A stretch of 64,000 nt of DNA, from assembly GCA_030268105.1 (NCBI GenBank), contig BSDZ01000040.1, positions 62,001-126,000 of the forward strand. The letters run 5' to 3'. The position numbers were made by a program, and so were the translations under genes. The notes beneath the pieces are model-generated. The model was not told the DNA's origin. It did not search any database and was given only the letters and a program-made list of their open reading frames with translations. Within the stretch, counting starts at the first letter, position 1. Every line of letters starts with the position of its first letter. Positions 8,884 through 19,358 of this stretch are shown piece by piece. Origin of the DNA: Volvox africanus (taxonomy: Eukaryota; Chlorophyta; Chlorophyceae; Chlamydomonadales; Volvocaceae).

Positions 8884-9195
8884 ATGGCGAGTTCCAGCGA
8901 CGAACCACGAGGACCGCTAGATACTTTTGCCGAAGACCTAGGCCGCGCCGTTTTGGACGCCGCCGCTTCCGGTTTGTAATTGTTTAATTGCTTTTGCTTA
9001 GATTGCTGCACTTGTTGTGTAAGTGTACGCGCTGAGTCGCAGGTAATCTCAGTGCGCCGGCATTGCTCGCCGCGGCGACTGAGACTGGCTTTCGTCCGGA
9101 CCATTTGGCGACTCTCATTGCCCAAACTACGGAGATCAGGACTCAGCTGGGCAAGTACTTGCTGAGTTTACTGAATCTTCTCAAGAGTACTGTCG
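8884..9195 (+). CDS. Gypsy-A upstream gag exons (spliced N-terminal segment)
   Basis: Exon 1 is 8884-8971 (ATG, MASSSDEPRGPLDTFAEDLG..., ending AASG after 88 nt). Without splicing the frame stops two codons later. Removing the 71-nt segment 8972-9042 (GTTTGT...CGCAG) joins it in phase to 9043 onward (NLSAPALLAA..., then TTEIRTQLGKYL). Gypsy-B has an exon 1 of exactly the same length, 88 nt, with the shared stretch PLDTFAEDLGRAVLDAAASG. It also has an equivalent 73-nt intron, and its joined exon 2 aligns with this one in the same frame (TTEI, then L..Y...LL.LL..SVG). Similarity stops at a second GT (9196 here, 20492 in gypsy-B), which suggests another donor. I cannot fix its acceptor. The product could be the N terminus of Gag or a separate small protein. 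Confidence 0.6.
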
Positions 9196-9282
9196 GTAGG
9201 CTCACCGAATCGCTTTGTACTCTTGCCTTTGCGATAGAAGTCGGCTTCTATTACACAAACCTAGGGTATTGCTTCGTGCCCC

Positions 9283-10516
9283 ATGTCCGCGGAACACGAC
9301 GATACGCCGCACACTAGCCTAGCTAGCCAACCCGATTTTGTTGTGGCTGCTAGAGCGCCGGATAGAGGTCTTGAGACTGTTGGCACGCGAGCCACTCAAG
9401 AGCCCCTTGTCCTTCAGACCCCTGCTCACTTAATTGTGCCGCATTCAGCAGTTAACACCAATATGGACAACACTGCTGGACCAAGGGTTCTGCCATTACC
9501 TCAAGCTCGAGGGCATGATGACATCCCTGAGGTGATGAGATTGTCAATTCCCGTTCCTAGGCTCAATATCTCGCTAACTGAAAAGACAACAGGACATGGC
9601 ATAGCCGATGCAACTCGTGCGTACGTGCGTGACGCTAAAAAGTATCTCCAGGCTGTTCATGGTGGTGATAATGATGGTATCAGGTGTCTCTTCGTTGGTA
9701 ACACCCTCGAGGGCTCAGCAAAGGACTGGTATCGTGAATGGACCACCGCCCGGGGCGACTATACTTTTGACGAGATGATCGCCGCTTTGCTCGCACGTTT
9801 CGCTACTGAGGTTCAAGCACGTGATGTGGAGGCGTAAGGTCTTGGCGGCCGGTAGTTACCACATGCGTCGGGATGAAAATGTACCTGCGTACCAGTCACG
9901 CTTTGGAGCACTTGTGACCCCCATTGCTGACCTCACTAAAACCGAGCGTGTCTTTTGGTTTAAGCGAGGCCTGACGAAACTTTTGGCTAAATGGTGCGCT
10001 ACTGACTTGGCTGGGGTGCCGATCAAGTCGTATGATGCCTTGGTCACTTTTGCTAAGGGTACGGAGATACGACTCCTTGCCGGTGAGGAAGAAGTCAAGT
10101 CTGTCCCTCGTGCAAATGCCGTGCAAGTGCAGGATCCGCTTGGGGAAGCTGTAGCTCTTGACCAGGAACTCGGAGCGACCCGCCCCACGCCTACTGCCGC
10201 GACGCGACGCAGCAACCGGCAACGCCAGGCACGCGGGGGCGCTAGCTCGGGTGTCCGCGGGTCAGGGGGAGCAGGTCCGAGCTCGGACCCGGCTAAGAGC
10301 AGGAAGCGTGGTGGTGCGCTGTCGTCGGCAGCCGCACAGTGCTCTGACCCCCATGCGAAGCGGACTCGCACGGATGACTCGTTTATGCCAAAATGGAATT
10401 GCAATCGTTCCGAGTTCGAACGTCGGAAAGCGGCCAATGTTTGTCTACGGTGCGCGGAGAGCCATCCTACGAAGGATTGCCCTCTAATGCCGCCGATTGT
10501 ACCTCAGCCGAAATAG
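9283..10516 (+). pseudogene. Gypsy-A gag (capsid and nucleocapsid), one frameshift
   Basis: Starts at ATG 9283 (MSAEHDD). The capsid region has LFVGNTLEGSAKDWYREW and LLARFATEV, typical of Ty3/gypsy Gag. Near 9833 the frame is lost. Compared with gypsy-B (GNEARKTL), two bases are missing, and the rest continues in another frame from about 9837 (YHMRRDENVPAYQSRF). A basic, Ser/Gly-rich linker follows, then a zinc knuckle CLRCAESHPTKDC (CX2CX3HX4C, one residue shorter between the second Cys and His than the commonest form). Gag ends at TAG 10514-10516, in the same frame as pol. Confidence 0.9.
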
Positions 10517-10555
10517 GGGCTTGCCCGGGTTCCTGTGGAGGGGGCACCACCCGGG
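10514..10555 (+). promoter_or_regulatory. Gypsy-A gag-pol UAG with downstream stem-loop (putative readthrough signal)
   Basis: TAG at 10514-10516, then a 7-nt spacer (10517-10523). CCCGGGT (10524-10530) pairs perfectly with ACCCGGG (10549-10555) across an 18-nt loop. The frame is open on both sides of the UAG, and there is no ATG near the start of pol. Gypsy-B has identical geometry at 22644-22685, and its last stem pair is A-U instead of U-A. Confidence 0.75.
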
Positions 10556-12412
10556 ATTTCTGAACTAACGCGTGGTTGGTGGTCATCCTTACGGCCAGCC
10601 GTGAAGGCATTGTTGCCTTGCGTACTTGGACACATCGAGCGAGTCATTGCGCGACGCATCACGCTTGACGGACGCACGGGACTTCTCTGCTTTGATCCGT
10701 TGTGTAATTTGTTTACACCTCGCCGTCCCCTGTCGTCTATCGATCTGTCTAACCACGTGGTTTTGTTCATCCCCTCATCTCTGCGTGAGATGTCGGAACA
10801 GTTGGCCGTTTATAGGAGATGTAGGCGTCAATATCCAGGCACCGCCGCATGTGTATTACTCCCCGCTTTCTGTCGGCGCAAGGCAGAGGCATCGTTAAGG
10901 GGTATGCGGTGTGTCCACCGGTTCGAGCCGGGCACCGTTTTGTTTAATGGTGTGGATCGGGAGGGTATGCTGGCTCCGTGGTCAGGGACATCCTACTCGG
11001 TTGACGTTTGGTACGAAGCTCCTGATGAGGGTGCCGTAGGTTACGGACCCGCCCTAAGTGCACTGACGTTATTTGCTGGGCAGTCGCTCGTAGATAACCG
11101 TGTCCCTGTGGTTCAGATCGGTTTGAATGGCCGTACTCTGAAGGCACTTGTTGACACCGGTGCCAGCGACGACTTCATCTCTGTCGCAGAGGTGAATGCG
11201 CTGGGGTTGACCCCAGAGTCGTCTGATTGTCCACAGGTTACCCTTGCTGACGGGGGTAAGCATCCCATCGTGGGCAGGATTACCCTTAGCCTATCGATAG
11301 GCCCTTTGCGTGTTGTGACCCGGCCGTACGTGCTGCAGGGCTTAGCAGAGACTGCACCGTACATAATGGGGTCTTCGACATTACGGCAGTACCGCGCGTG
11401 CATCGACATGGAGACCGCAACCCTGCATATGTGCAAGGGTACTCTGTCGATTAAGGTACCTTTCCTGTCGTTCGAACATGTCACACCAAAGGAGGGCGAA
11501 GCTGAGGCGGTGGCTATGGTTAATTTCGCTGTGACTGCAATGGCCGCGCGAATCGAACCAGAGCTAGTCGGGCGTAAGGAGGCCGTCCGTTTGTTACGGA
11601 AGGGTGCCCACGGACTGCTTTTGAGGCCGCGGGTGGGCTGTTGTGTCACCACCGCGCAGATTTCTGCGGATCCTGAGGTTGAGGCCCTGCTGTCGCAGTA
11701 TGAGGACGTCTTTAAAGATATCCCTGGCCTACCACCTATGCGTCCTGTTGATCACACAATCCCTCTCATGCCTGGAGCGCAGCCTACGGCCCGGCCAATG
11801 TACAGGTTGAGTCCATTGGAGCTGGACGAGGTAATGCGCCAGGTGACGGATTTGCTCGCGAAGGGTATGATACGCCCCAGCACATCCCCGTATTCTGCAC
11901 CGATTTTGTTTGTCGGTAAGAAGGATGGGACCTTGCGCATGTGCATCGATTACCGGGGGTTGAATGTGAGTACGGTGAAAAATCGCTACCCTTTGCCACG
12001 CGTTGACGACCTGTTGGATAAGCTGAAGGGCTCGGCTTATTTTTCCTCGATTGACTTACAACAGGGCTATAATCAGATTCGCATCGCTGCCTCTGATATC
12101 CCGAAAACCGCTTTTCGGACGCCCTTTGGTCACTTCGAGTATATGGTTCTATCGTTTGGTTTGACTAATGCCCCTGCGACGTTTCAGGCGGTCATGGACA
12201 GAATGTTTAGGCCGTTTATCGACAGGTTCGTTGTTTGCTACCTGGATGACATCTTGGTATATTCTAAGACGCGCGAGGAGCACTTGGAGCATCTTCGGCT
12301 CGTGCTCGACGTTATGAGGCGGGAGCAATTGTTTGCTAAACGCGCCAAATGCCTTTGGGCGCAGCCTCAGGTGGAATATTTGGGCCACATTGTGTCGGCC
12401 ACCGCTTACTAA
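10517..12412 (+). pseudogene. Gypsy-A pol, first part: unknown domain, protease, reverse transcriptase
   Basis: In frame with gag beyond the UAG. The first ~190 residues form a domain conserved with gypsy-B ([44 protein letters not shown]) that I cannot assign. The aspartic protease motif [10 protein letters not shown] lies at 11147-11176. RT follows: [25 protein letters not shown] is replaced here only by small differences from gypsy-B, then the [14 protein letters not shown] and [19 protein letters not shown] regions and the catalytic YLDDILVYS near 12239. The frame breaks just after [10 protein letters not shown], where 140 bp present in gypsy-B (24539-24678) are missing. This removes the RT thumb and connection and shifts the frame, so a TAA follows. 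Confidence 0.9.
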
Positions 12413-14438
12413 CTTAACTCGCAAAGGCGTTTTCGTTTCACTCGAGTCGTGGACGTCGCAATGCCAGCGGGCATTCGAAGAGCTCAAGCTAATCGTTGCC
12501 GAAGATGTCACCCTTGCATTCCCTGATTACTCGTTGCCGTTTCGTGTTGAGGTAGTGTCTGATGCCTCAATATTTGGAAGCGGCGCTGTATTGTTACAGG
12601 AAGGGCGACCAATCGCTTTCACGAGTAAGAAGTTTTCTGGTGCGGAGATTCGCTACACCACCGGGGAACAGGAGCTTCTGGCAGTGCTGCATGCTTTAAA
12701 GGAATGGCGCTGTTACCTCGAGGGACGCCCATTTACTTTAAAAACTGACCACAAGCCCCTAACGTTTTTGCAAAGCGTTCCGACGTTGAACCGCCGTCAG
12801 GCTAGGTGGATGGAATACCTAGCTAGGTTCGACTGCACCTGGGAGTACATTTCTGGTAAATTGAATATTGCCGATGCTCTCAGTCGACATCCGTCGCTAC
12901 ACGCTGCAATTTTAGCAGCGCCCGTCGTGCGACTGCATAACGAGGAGGTGCCGATCGCGACGGACCTCGCGGAGCGGTTGAAGGTTGCCTACAACGCAGA
13001 TGCCTGGTTCTCGGAGCTGGCTAATGTAGAAAATCTTCGCAAGCAGAATGGCCTTTGGCTACGGACGGAGGGTGCAGCTACGCAAATCGTCGTTCCGAAC
13101 GACGACGCGCTATGCTACGACATCCTTGCGCGGTTCCACGAGGACCCGTTAGCGGGACACCCTGGTAGCAAGCGGTTGGTCGAGTTGGTGCAACGTTCCT
13201 GTTGGTGGCCTCGTTTGGCTAACGATGCGGCGAACTTCGTACAGACATGCAGTCTGTGCCAGCGCAATAAGGCTTTGTCCGGTAAGGGTCATGGGTTGTT
13301 GCAACCGTTGCCTGTCCCGGATGCACCTTGGGAAAGTGTTTCCATGGACTTCGTAGTCGTGCTGCCCAAAACTGAGGGGGGATATGATGCGGTGTTCGTA
13401 ATGGTCGATCGCCTGACTAAGATGGTTCACCTAGCACCATGCACATCGTCCTGCACGGCTGAACAAACCGCACGCTTGTTTTTCGACAATGTGGTTCGGT
13501 TACACGGGGTTCCCAAAAATGTGATCTCGGACTGCGGTGGACAGTCCACGTCTAAGTTTTGGGAAGCGCTCTGCAAGCTAGTTGGCATGCGCGTCAACCT
13601 GAGCACAGCGTACCACCCGCAGACTGATGGTCAAACCGAACGCACAAACCGCACGTTGGGTGATATGTTGCGCAATTATGCTGGTCGCACACCACTCGTT
13701 TGGGATACGTATTTGACTGCGGCAGAATTCACGCTTAACAACGCTGTTAACCGCTCTACAGGCAAAAGTCCGTTCTTTCTTAACTACGGGTTTCATCCCG
13801 CGCTACCCGTGTGGCGTGAGTTGGAAGTGAACGTGCCTGCTGCTAAACTTTTTGCCAAGTCTTTTATGTCCCGAATCACAGACGCAAAGTCGTGTTTGGA
13901 CGCGGCGCAGCAACGAATGACGGAATACTACAACAAATCCAAGCAGGATGTGACGTTTTTGGAAGGGCAACTCGTGTTGCTAAGCACCAAGAACTTGCGT
14001 TCCTTGGCCGACGGATCCCGAAAACTCTTACCCCGCTGGATTGGTCCGTATCCTGTCATGCGCATGGTTGGGAATGTGGCTGTGGAGCTTGCATTGCCCG
14101 CTGATATGACCATTCACCCCACGTTTCACGTATCACTTGTTCGTCCTTATCGTGGTACGGAACCCGTCCCTGAGCCTGCTAACACCCCCGCAGCAATCGA
14201 ACCAGTTCCTGAGACCTGGATCGCCGGTAAACAGAAGTTTTACGATGTGGAGCGGGTGTTAGATTATCGCGCACGTCGTGTGGGCCGACACCGACGTAAG
14301 CGGACAGTACACGAGTACTTGGTCAAGTGGACAGGGTATACCAGCGAGCACAACTCATGGGAACCGGCACGCAACTTCTCGCAGGACATGAAGCCCCTGC
14401 TCGAAGAAGCCCGCAAACGTGCCACGCAAGCCCAATGA
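12405..14438 (+). pseudogene. Gypsy-A pol, second part: RNase H, integrase, chromodomain
   Basis: This is the frame after the 140-bp deletion; sequence upstream of about 12405 in the same frame is not pol. The RNase H acidic residues are visible in VVSDAS, GEQELLAV, LKTDHKPL and IADALSRHP. Integrase has an HHCC zinc finger (HEDPLAGHPG, then CSLCQRN, about 13137-13270). Its catalytic core has MDFVVVLP, SDCGGQSTS (usual SDRGGQFTS) and GQTERTNR, so the acidic triad is present but two nearby residues have changed. A GPY/F module (WIGPYPV) is followed by a C-terminal chromodomain (YDVERVLDYR, YLVKWTGY, SWEP, about 14238-14365). The chromodomain would bind modified histone H3 and direct integration to heterochromatin. 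The part is internally intact to the TGA at 14436-14438. Confidence 0.9.
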
Positions 14439-14481
14439 CCCTTGCAGTCGATGCTGTATGAAGCAGCGAGGACGCTGCATA

Positions 14482-14495
14482 CGGGAGGGGGGATA
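14482..14495 (+). other. Gypsy-A polypurine tract
   Basis: cgggaggggggata immediately upstream of the 3' LTR. A near-identical tract precedes the gypsy-B 3' LTR. Confidence 0.85.
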
Positions 14496-14497
14496 AT

Positions 14498-15327
14498 TGT
14501 TGTGCTACGGTTCGTTTCCCGCCGATGCGTAGATCAATGCGACCCTACAAGGCGAAGTGTTATCTTTATGAATGCATGAATGACTATTGCATATGAATGA
14601 ACCTGCATGACATAAATGTATTCGTATACATTTATATATGCATTTGGCATGTCATCATTGTCCATCGCGACATCGCATCATGGCAAATCCGCCTAGCATG
14701 CATGAAATCCCGAATCATTGAAGTGCGTATTATGCTCGTGTTACGAAACGATAAGTAATATTATCTGATATAATATTACTTCATTACAGCACACCTTGAG
14801 AGCGCCGCACTCGTCGCGATGCATGCCTTGCAACCGAATATCGTTATTCGGACCCTTGCATCATGCGAATGCTGGAAAGGCGTACGTTGTTATGCTTGGA
14901 CATCGCCTATACGCAGTAGGGTTGTCACACTTAGGATCGGCCTCCTAGTGTGAATCGTACGGCATTGCGATGCTGCGAGTATAACAGATGCGAGGACGGC
15001 TAAGCAAGATAAGATATTCGACACCAGAGAACACTCGTGTGTTCTACATTATCATTTCGATACGCTATTCTACTTAGCCCGAGCTAAGCCTAAACTTCGC
15101 TATTCACCGCCGCGTGATGATTGCTTGCTTCCGGCGCTGACGGCGATTTCGTCCATTGCACCGCTTCGATCTGTAAGACTGTAAGTAATATCTCTTCTTG
15201 TTTAAAGTCTTCCGCTGTCTCTGTTTGCTCGCGCTTGTCTTGCTGTACTTGCAAGTGCTCGCGCATCGGTGTCAAAGCCTTCAGACGCGCAGATACTTAT
15301 GAGCAAACACGAAGGAGAGGTACAACA
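14498..15327 (+). repeat. Gypsy-A 3' LTR (830 bp)
   Basis: TGTTGTGCTACGG...GGTACAACA, followed by the TSD ctgta. It retains the ~80 bp missing from the 5' LTR, including the hairpin AGAACAC-TCGT-GTGTTCT. Flanking sequence continues as copia-2. Confidence 0.93.
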
Positions 15328-15782
15328 CTGTATGTCATGCATGAGACTGCCTGTTTCTTTATTTGGCAGGTAGGAAGTGCACGAGCAGGGCATGCACATG
15401 CATGCCTCCATTGGCGAGCCTCATGTGTGATGAGTATCAAATGTGTGTGTAAATGTATCCAGATGCATCCAAAAGTATATAAACTGAGAAAGAGGTTATG
15501 TGTATGAATGTAACCTGCCACCAACCATTGGCTGGGCTACTTAAGGGCTAATGAAGCCTGAGTAGGTCTGACTGGCCTGCCAGACCTAATTGGCCCAGAC
15601 AGTAGTTGGCAGGGGTATATGTGTTTAGATGTAGACCATCAGACATTAGGAAGTCTGACGTTATCACGAGAAAGTAATCGTTACATAGGATCTGATAGCC
15701 AAAAGAAGACTGGATTGTTCGCTCCGGAGTTGACACAAATACGCGCGCGTATATAGCACAACAGATTGGACTGAGCACGGAT
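15328..15782 (-). mobile_element. Copia-2 segment, right of the gypsy-A insertion
   Basis: Continues the copia-2 body cut at 8068. The internal part ends at 15621, and the 3' part of the copia-2 LTR is 15622-15782. No gene here. Confidence 0.9.
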
Positions 15783-16025
15783 TGTTATGAAATGGTATAT
15801 CAGTTGGATGTAGCGATCCATACTAGCAACAATCCCGCTGTTGTAGCTGTACTCGGCGGTAAGCTATCGACCCACGTTCGTACTGTTTGTAGTGCTATAC
15901 GCCCAAGTATATGTGCCGACTCCAGAACGAACTATTCGGACATCTATACTATCAGATAATATGTAACGTATACTTTCTCGTTATTACGTCAGGCTTCCTA
16001 ATGTCTGATAGTCTACGTCTCAATA
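15783..16025 (+). repeat. Copia-1 LTR (243 bp)
   Basis: Full-length copia-1 LTR after cggat. It is followed by gattatg (16026-16032), a one-base variant of the truncated primer-binding site, and a gypsy-B LTR. Confidence 0.9.
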
Positions 16026-16032
16026 GATTATG

Positions 16033-16184
16033 TGTTGTACGCGGGTTCAATCACCGTTTACATTTATGAAGGCCGCAATGCATTCAGATATCATGAAGCA
16101 TAATACAATCATATTAGCATGATATACTCGAGTATATCTAGCTAATCAGGCATGTCGCATCATCATTCACGACATGGCACTGTC
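16033..16184 (+). repeat. Gypsy-B 5' LTR, truncated to 152 bp
   Basis: Starts TGTTGTACGCGG and stops within the LTR at ...GGCACTGTCG, where protease-coding gypsy-B sequence takes over. The junction shares about two bases (cg) with both parents, consistent with deletion by end joining. Confidence 0.9.
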
Positions 16185-18652
16185 GCCAGTGACGACTTCA
16201 TCTCGGCAAAGGAGGTGAATGATTTGGGGTTGACCCCTCAGTCGTCTGATTGTGCACAGGTTACCCTCGCTAATGGAGGAAAGCATCCCATCGTGGGCAG
16301 GATCACCCTGAGCCTATCGATAGGCCCTCAGCGTGTTAGGGCCCAACCGTATGTGCTACAAGGTCTCTCGGAGACAGCACAGTACATTCTGGGTGCCGCG
16401 ACATTACGACAGTACCGCGCGCGCATCGATATGGAGTCCACCACACTTAGTTTGTGCAAAGGGAACCTATCGACTAAGGTACCTTTCCTGTCGTACCAAG
16501 ATGTCACACCAGAGGAGGGCGGAATTGTTGCGGAGCCTGAGGTTAACTTCGCTTTGACGGCGATCGTCAGCGGAAAACAAGAACCCAAGCTAATTGGGCG
16601 CAAGGAAACCGATCGGATGATACGGAAAGGCGCCCATGTGTTGCTTGTGAGGCCACGGGTGCAATCGAATGCTACCACCGCGCAGTCCACAGTGAAGGAT
16701 CTTGAGGTCGAAGCCCTCCTGCATAAATATGCTGATGTTTTTCATGACATCCCAGGGCTCCCACCTATGCGGCCTGTTGACCATACAATCCCTCTTGTGC
16801 CTGGAGCACAACCCGTTTCACGACCTATGTACAGGTTAAGCCCGTTGGAGCTGGATGAAGTGAAACGGCAAGTGAGGGATCTGCTCGCAAAGGGTATGAT
16901 TCGGCCCAGCACATCGCCATATTCTGCACCGATACTGTTTGTCGGTAAGAAGGATGGGACGTTGCGTATGTGCATTGATTATAGGGGCTTGAATGCGACT
17001 ATGATTAAAAATCGCTACCCTTTGCCGCGCGTCGATGACCTGCTCGATAAGCTGAAAGGCTCAGCTTATTTTTCCTCGATTGACCTTCAACAAGGGTATA
17101 ATCAGATACGCATCGCTGCCTCTGATATTCCGAAAACCGCTTTCCGGACTCCCTTCTGTCACCTCGAGTACACGGTCTTGTCGTTTGGACTTACTAATGC
17201 GCCCGCCACATTTCAAGCAGTGATGGATCGCATGTTCAGACCGTATATAGACAGGTTCGTCGTTTGCTATTTGGATGATATTTTAATATATTCCAAAACG
17301 CGCGAGGAGCACCTGAAGCATCTCGAGCTCGTGCTTGAGGTGATGAAGCGGGAGCAATTGTTTGCTAAACGCGCCAAGTGTTTTTGGGCGCAGCCGCAAG
17401 TGGAGTATTTGGGCCACATCGTGTCGGCCACTGGGGTCAGGATGGACCCACGGAAGGTAGCTGTGGTTCGCGAATGGCCCGCGCCTCAGAACCTCACCGA
17501 ACTACGCCAGTTCTTGGGTTTGACTAACTACTTCCGTAAGTTTATTAAAAATTACTCCATTATTGCGGCCCCGCTTACGAATTTGACGAAGAAAGGAGGT
17601 TTCGTTTCTCTCCAAGCCTGGACATCCGCGTGTCAGCGGGCATTCGAAGAGCTCAAGCGAATCGTCACCGACGACGTTACCCTCTCTTTCCCTGATCACT
17701 CGTTGCCATTCCGTGTTGAAGTTGTATCGGATGCTTCCTTGCATGGAAGCGGCGCTGTATTGTTGCAGGAAGGATGACCGATCGCCTTCACGAGTGAGAA
17801 ATTCTCAGGTGCGGAGACCCGATATACAACCGGAGAGCAGGAGCTGTTGGCAGCTCTACATGCTTTGAAGGAATGGCGTTGTTACCTCGAGGGCCGCCCT
17901 TTTATGCTGAAGACCGATCATAAGCCGCTGACATTCTTGCAGAGTGTCCCTGCGCTTAACCGACGACAAGCCCGGTGGATGGAGTATCTGTCTCGTTTCG
18001 ACTGTACGTGGGAGTATATCGCCGGCAGGATTAATATTGCTGACGCTCTCAGTCGACATCCATCATTACATGCTGCAATTTTGGCAGCACCGGTTACTCG
18101 TTCGTGCAGTCAGGAGGTGCCGATAGCAGCGGACCTTGCGCAGCGACTCAAGGTGGCGTATGAAGTGGATCCATGGTTCACTTCACCCAACAATGTGGAA
18201 CATTTGCGCAGGCGCAACGATTTGTGGATACGGCATGATGGCACGACCACACAAATCGTCGTGCCAAATGACGACGCTCTGCGCTACGATATTCTTGCGC
18301 GGTTCCACGAGGACCCGTTGGCAGGACATCCTGGAAGCACGCGATTGGCAGAGCTTGTACGACGCTCGTTCTGGTGGCCGCGCGTGGTGAAGGATGCGGA
18401 AAACTTCGTGCAAAGGTGCAGTTTATGCCAGCGCAATAAAGCACTATCCGGTAAGGGCCAGGGTTTATTACAACCTTTACCTATACCAGATGTCCCTTGG
18501 GAAAGTGTTTCTATGGACTTCGTAGTCGCGCTGCCCAAAACTGAGGGGCGATACGATTCGGTGTTCGCAATGGTCGATCGTTTGACCAAGATGGTTCATT
18601 TAGCCCCCTGCACCTCGTCTTGCACCGCTGAGCAAACAGCACGATTATTTTT
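16185..18652 (+). pseudogene. Gypsy-B pol fragment (protease to mid-integrase)
   Basis: Starts in the protease just after the catalytic DTG (GASDDF begins only at ASDDF). It runs through RT (YLDDILIYS near 17268), RNase H and the integrase zinc finger and ends in the integrase core at ARLFF. It carries the same in-frame TGA (17775-17777, in LLQEG-PIAF) as the full gypsy-B. Both ends are deletion junctions: gypsy-B LTR on the left (16184) and copia-2 on the right (18653, at ccatcctgctg). It has no promoter, gag or protease active site, so it is a dead internal piece. Confidence 0.92.
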
Positions 18653-19115
18653 CCATCCTGCTGTATGTCATGCATGAGACTGCCTGTTTCTTTATTTGGC
18701 AGGTAGGAAGTGCACGAGCAGGGCATGCACATGCATGCCTCCATTGGCGAGCCTCATGTGTGATGAGTATCAAATGTGTGTGTAAATGTATCCAGATGCA
18801 TCCAAAAGTATATAAACTGAGAAAGAGGTTATGTGTATGAATGTAACCTGCCACCAACCATTGGCTGGGCTACTTAAGGGCTAATGAAGCCTGAGTAGGT
18901 CTGACTGGCCTGCCAGACCTAATTGGCCCAGACAGTAGTTGGCAGGGGTATATGTGTTTAGATGTAGACCATCAGACATTAGGAAGGCTGACGTTATCAC
19001 GAGAAAGTAATCATTACATAGGATCTGATAGCCAAAAGAAGACTGGATTGTTCGCTCCGGAGTTGACACAAATACGCGCGCGTATATAGCACAACAGATT
19101 GGACTGAGCACGGAT
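18653..19115 (-). mobile_element. Copia-2 remnant after the pol fragment
   Basis: Copia-2 internal sequence from ccatcctgctg to 18954, then the 3' part of the copia-2 LTR (18955-19115) ending at the target bases cggat. The tRNA gene and the RT region are missing from this copy. Confidence 0.88.
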
Positions 19116-19358
19116 TGTTATGAAATGGTATATCAGTTGGATGTAGCGATCCATACTAGCAACAATCCCGCTGTTGTAGCTGTACTCGGCGGTAAGCTAT
19201 CGACCCACGTTCGTACTGTTTGTAGTGCTATACGCCCAAGTATATGTGCCGACTCCAGAACGAACTATTCGGACATCTATACTATCAGATAATATGTAAC
19301 GTATACTTTCTCGTTATTACGTCAGGCTTCCTAATGTCTGATAGTCTACGTCTCAATA
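19116..19358 (+). repeat. Copia-1 5' LTR (copy 2)
   Basis: TGTTATGAAATGG...CTCAATA, 243 bp, preceded by cggat and followed at once by the primer-binding site. Confidence 0.93.

Larger units (their letters stand above)
8069..15327 (+). mobile_element. Gypsy-A: full-length Ty3/gypsy chromovirus, 7259 bp
   Basis: Bounded by LTRs at 8069-8816 and 14498-15327 and by a perfect 5-bp TSD ctgta (8064-8068, 15328-15332). Internal order: primer-binding site, spliced upstream gag exon, gag, UAG, a domain of unknown function, protease, RT, RNase H, integrase, chromodomain, polypurine tract. It is defective: a 2-nt deletion in gag near 9833, and a 140-bp deletion in the RT/RNase H connection near 12402 relative to gypsy-B. 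It sits in a chimeric unit whose homologues lack it, so it is a late insertion. Confidence 0.95.

Noticed and set aside
10500..10540. Programmed frameshifting at the gag-pol junction
   Set aside because: Gag and pol are in the same frame in both families, with only a UAG between them, so no shift is needed.
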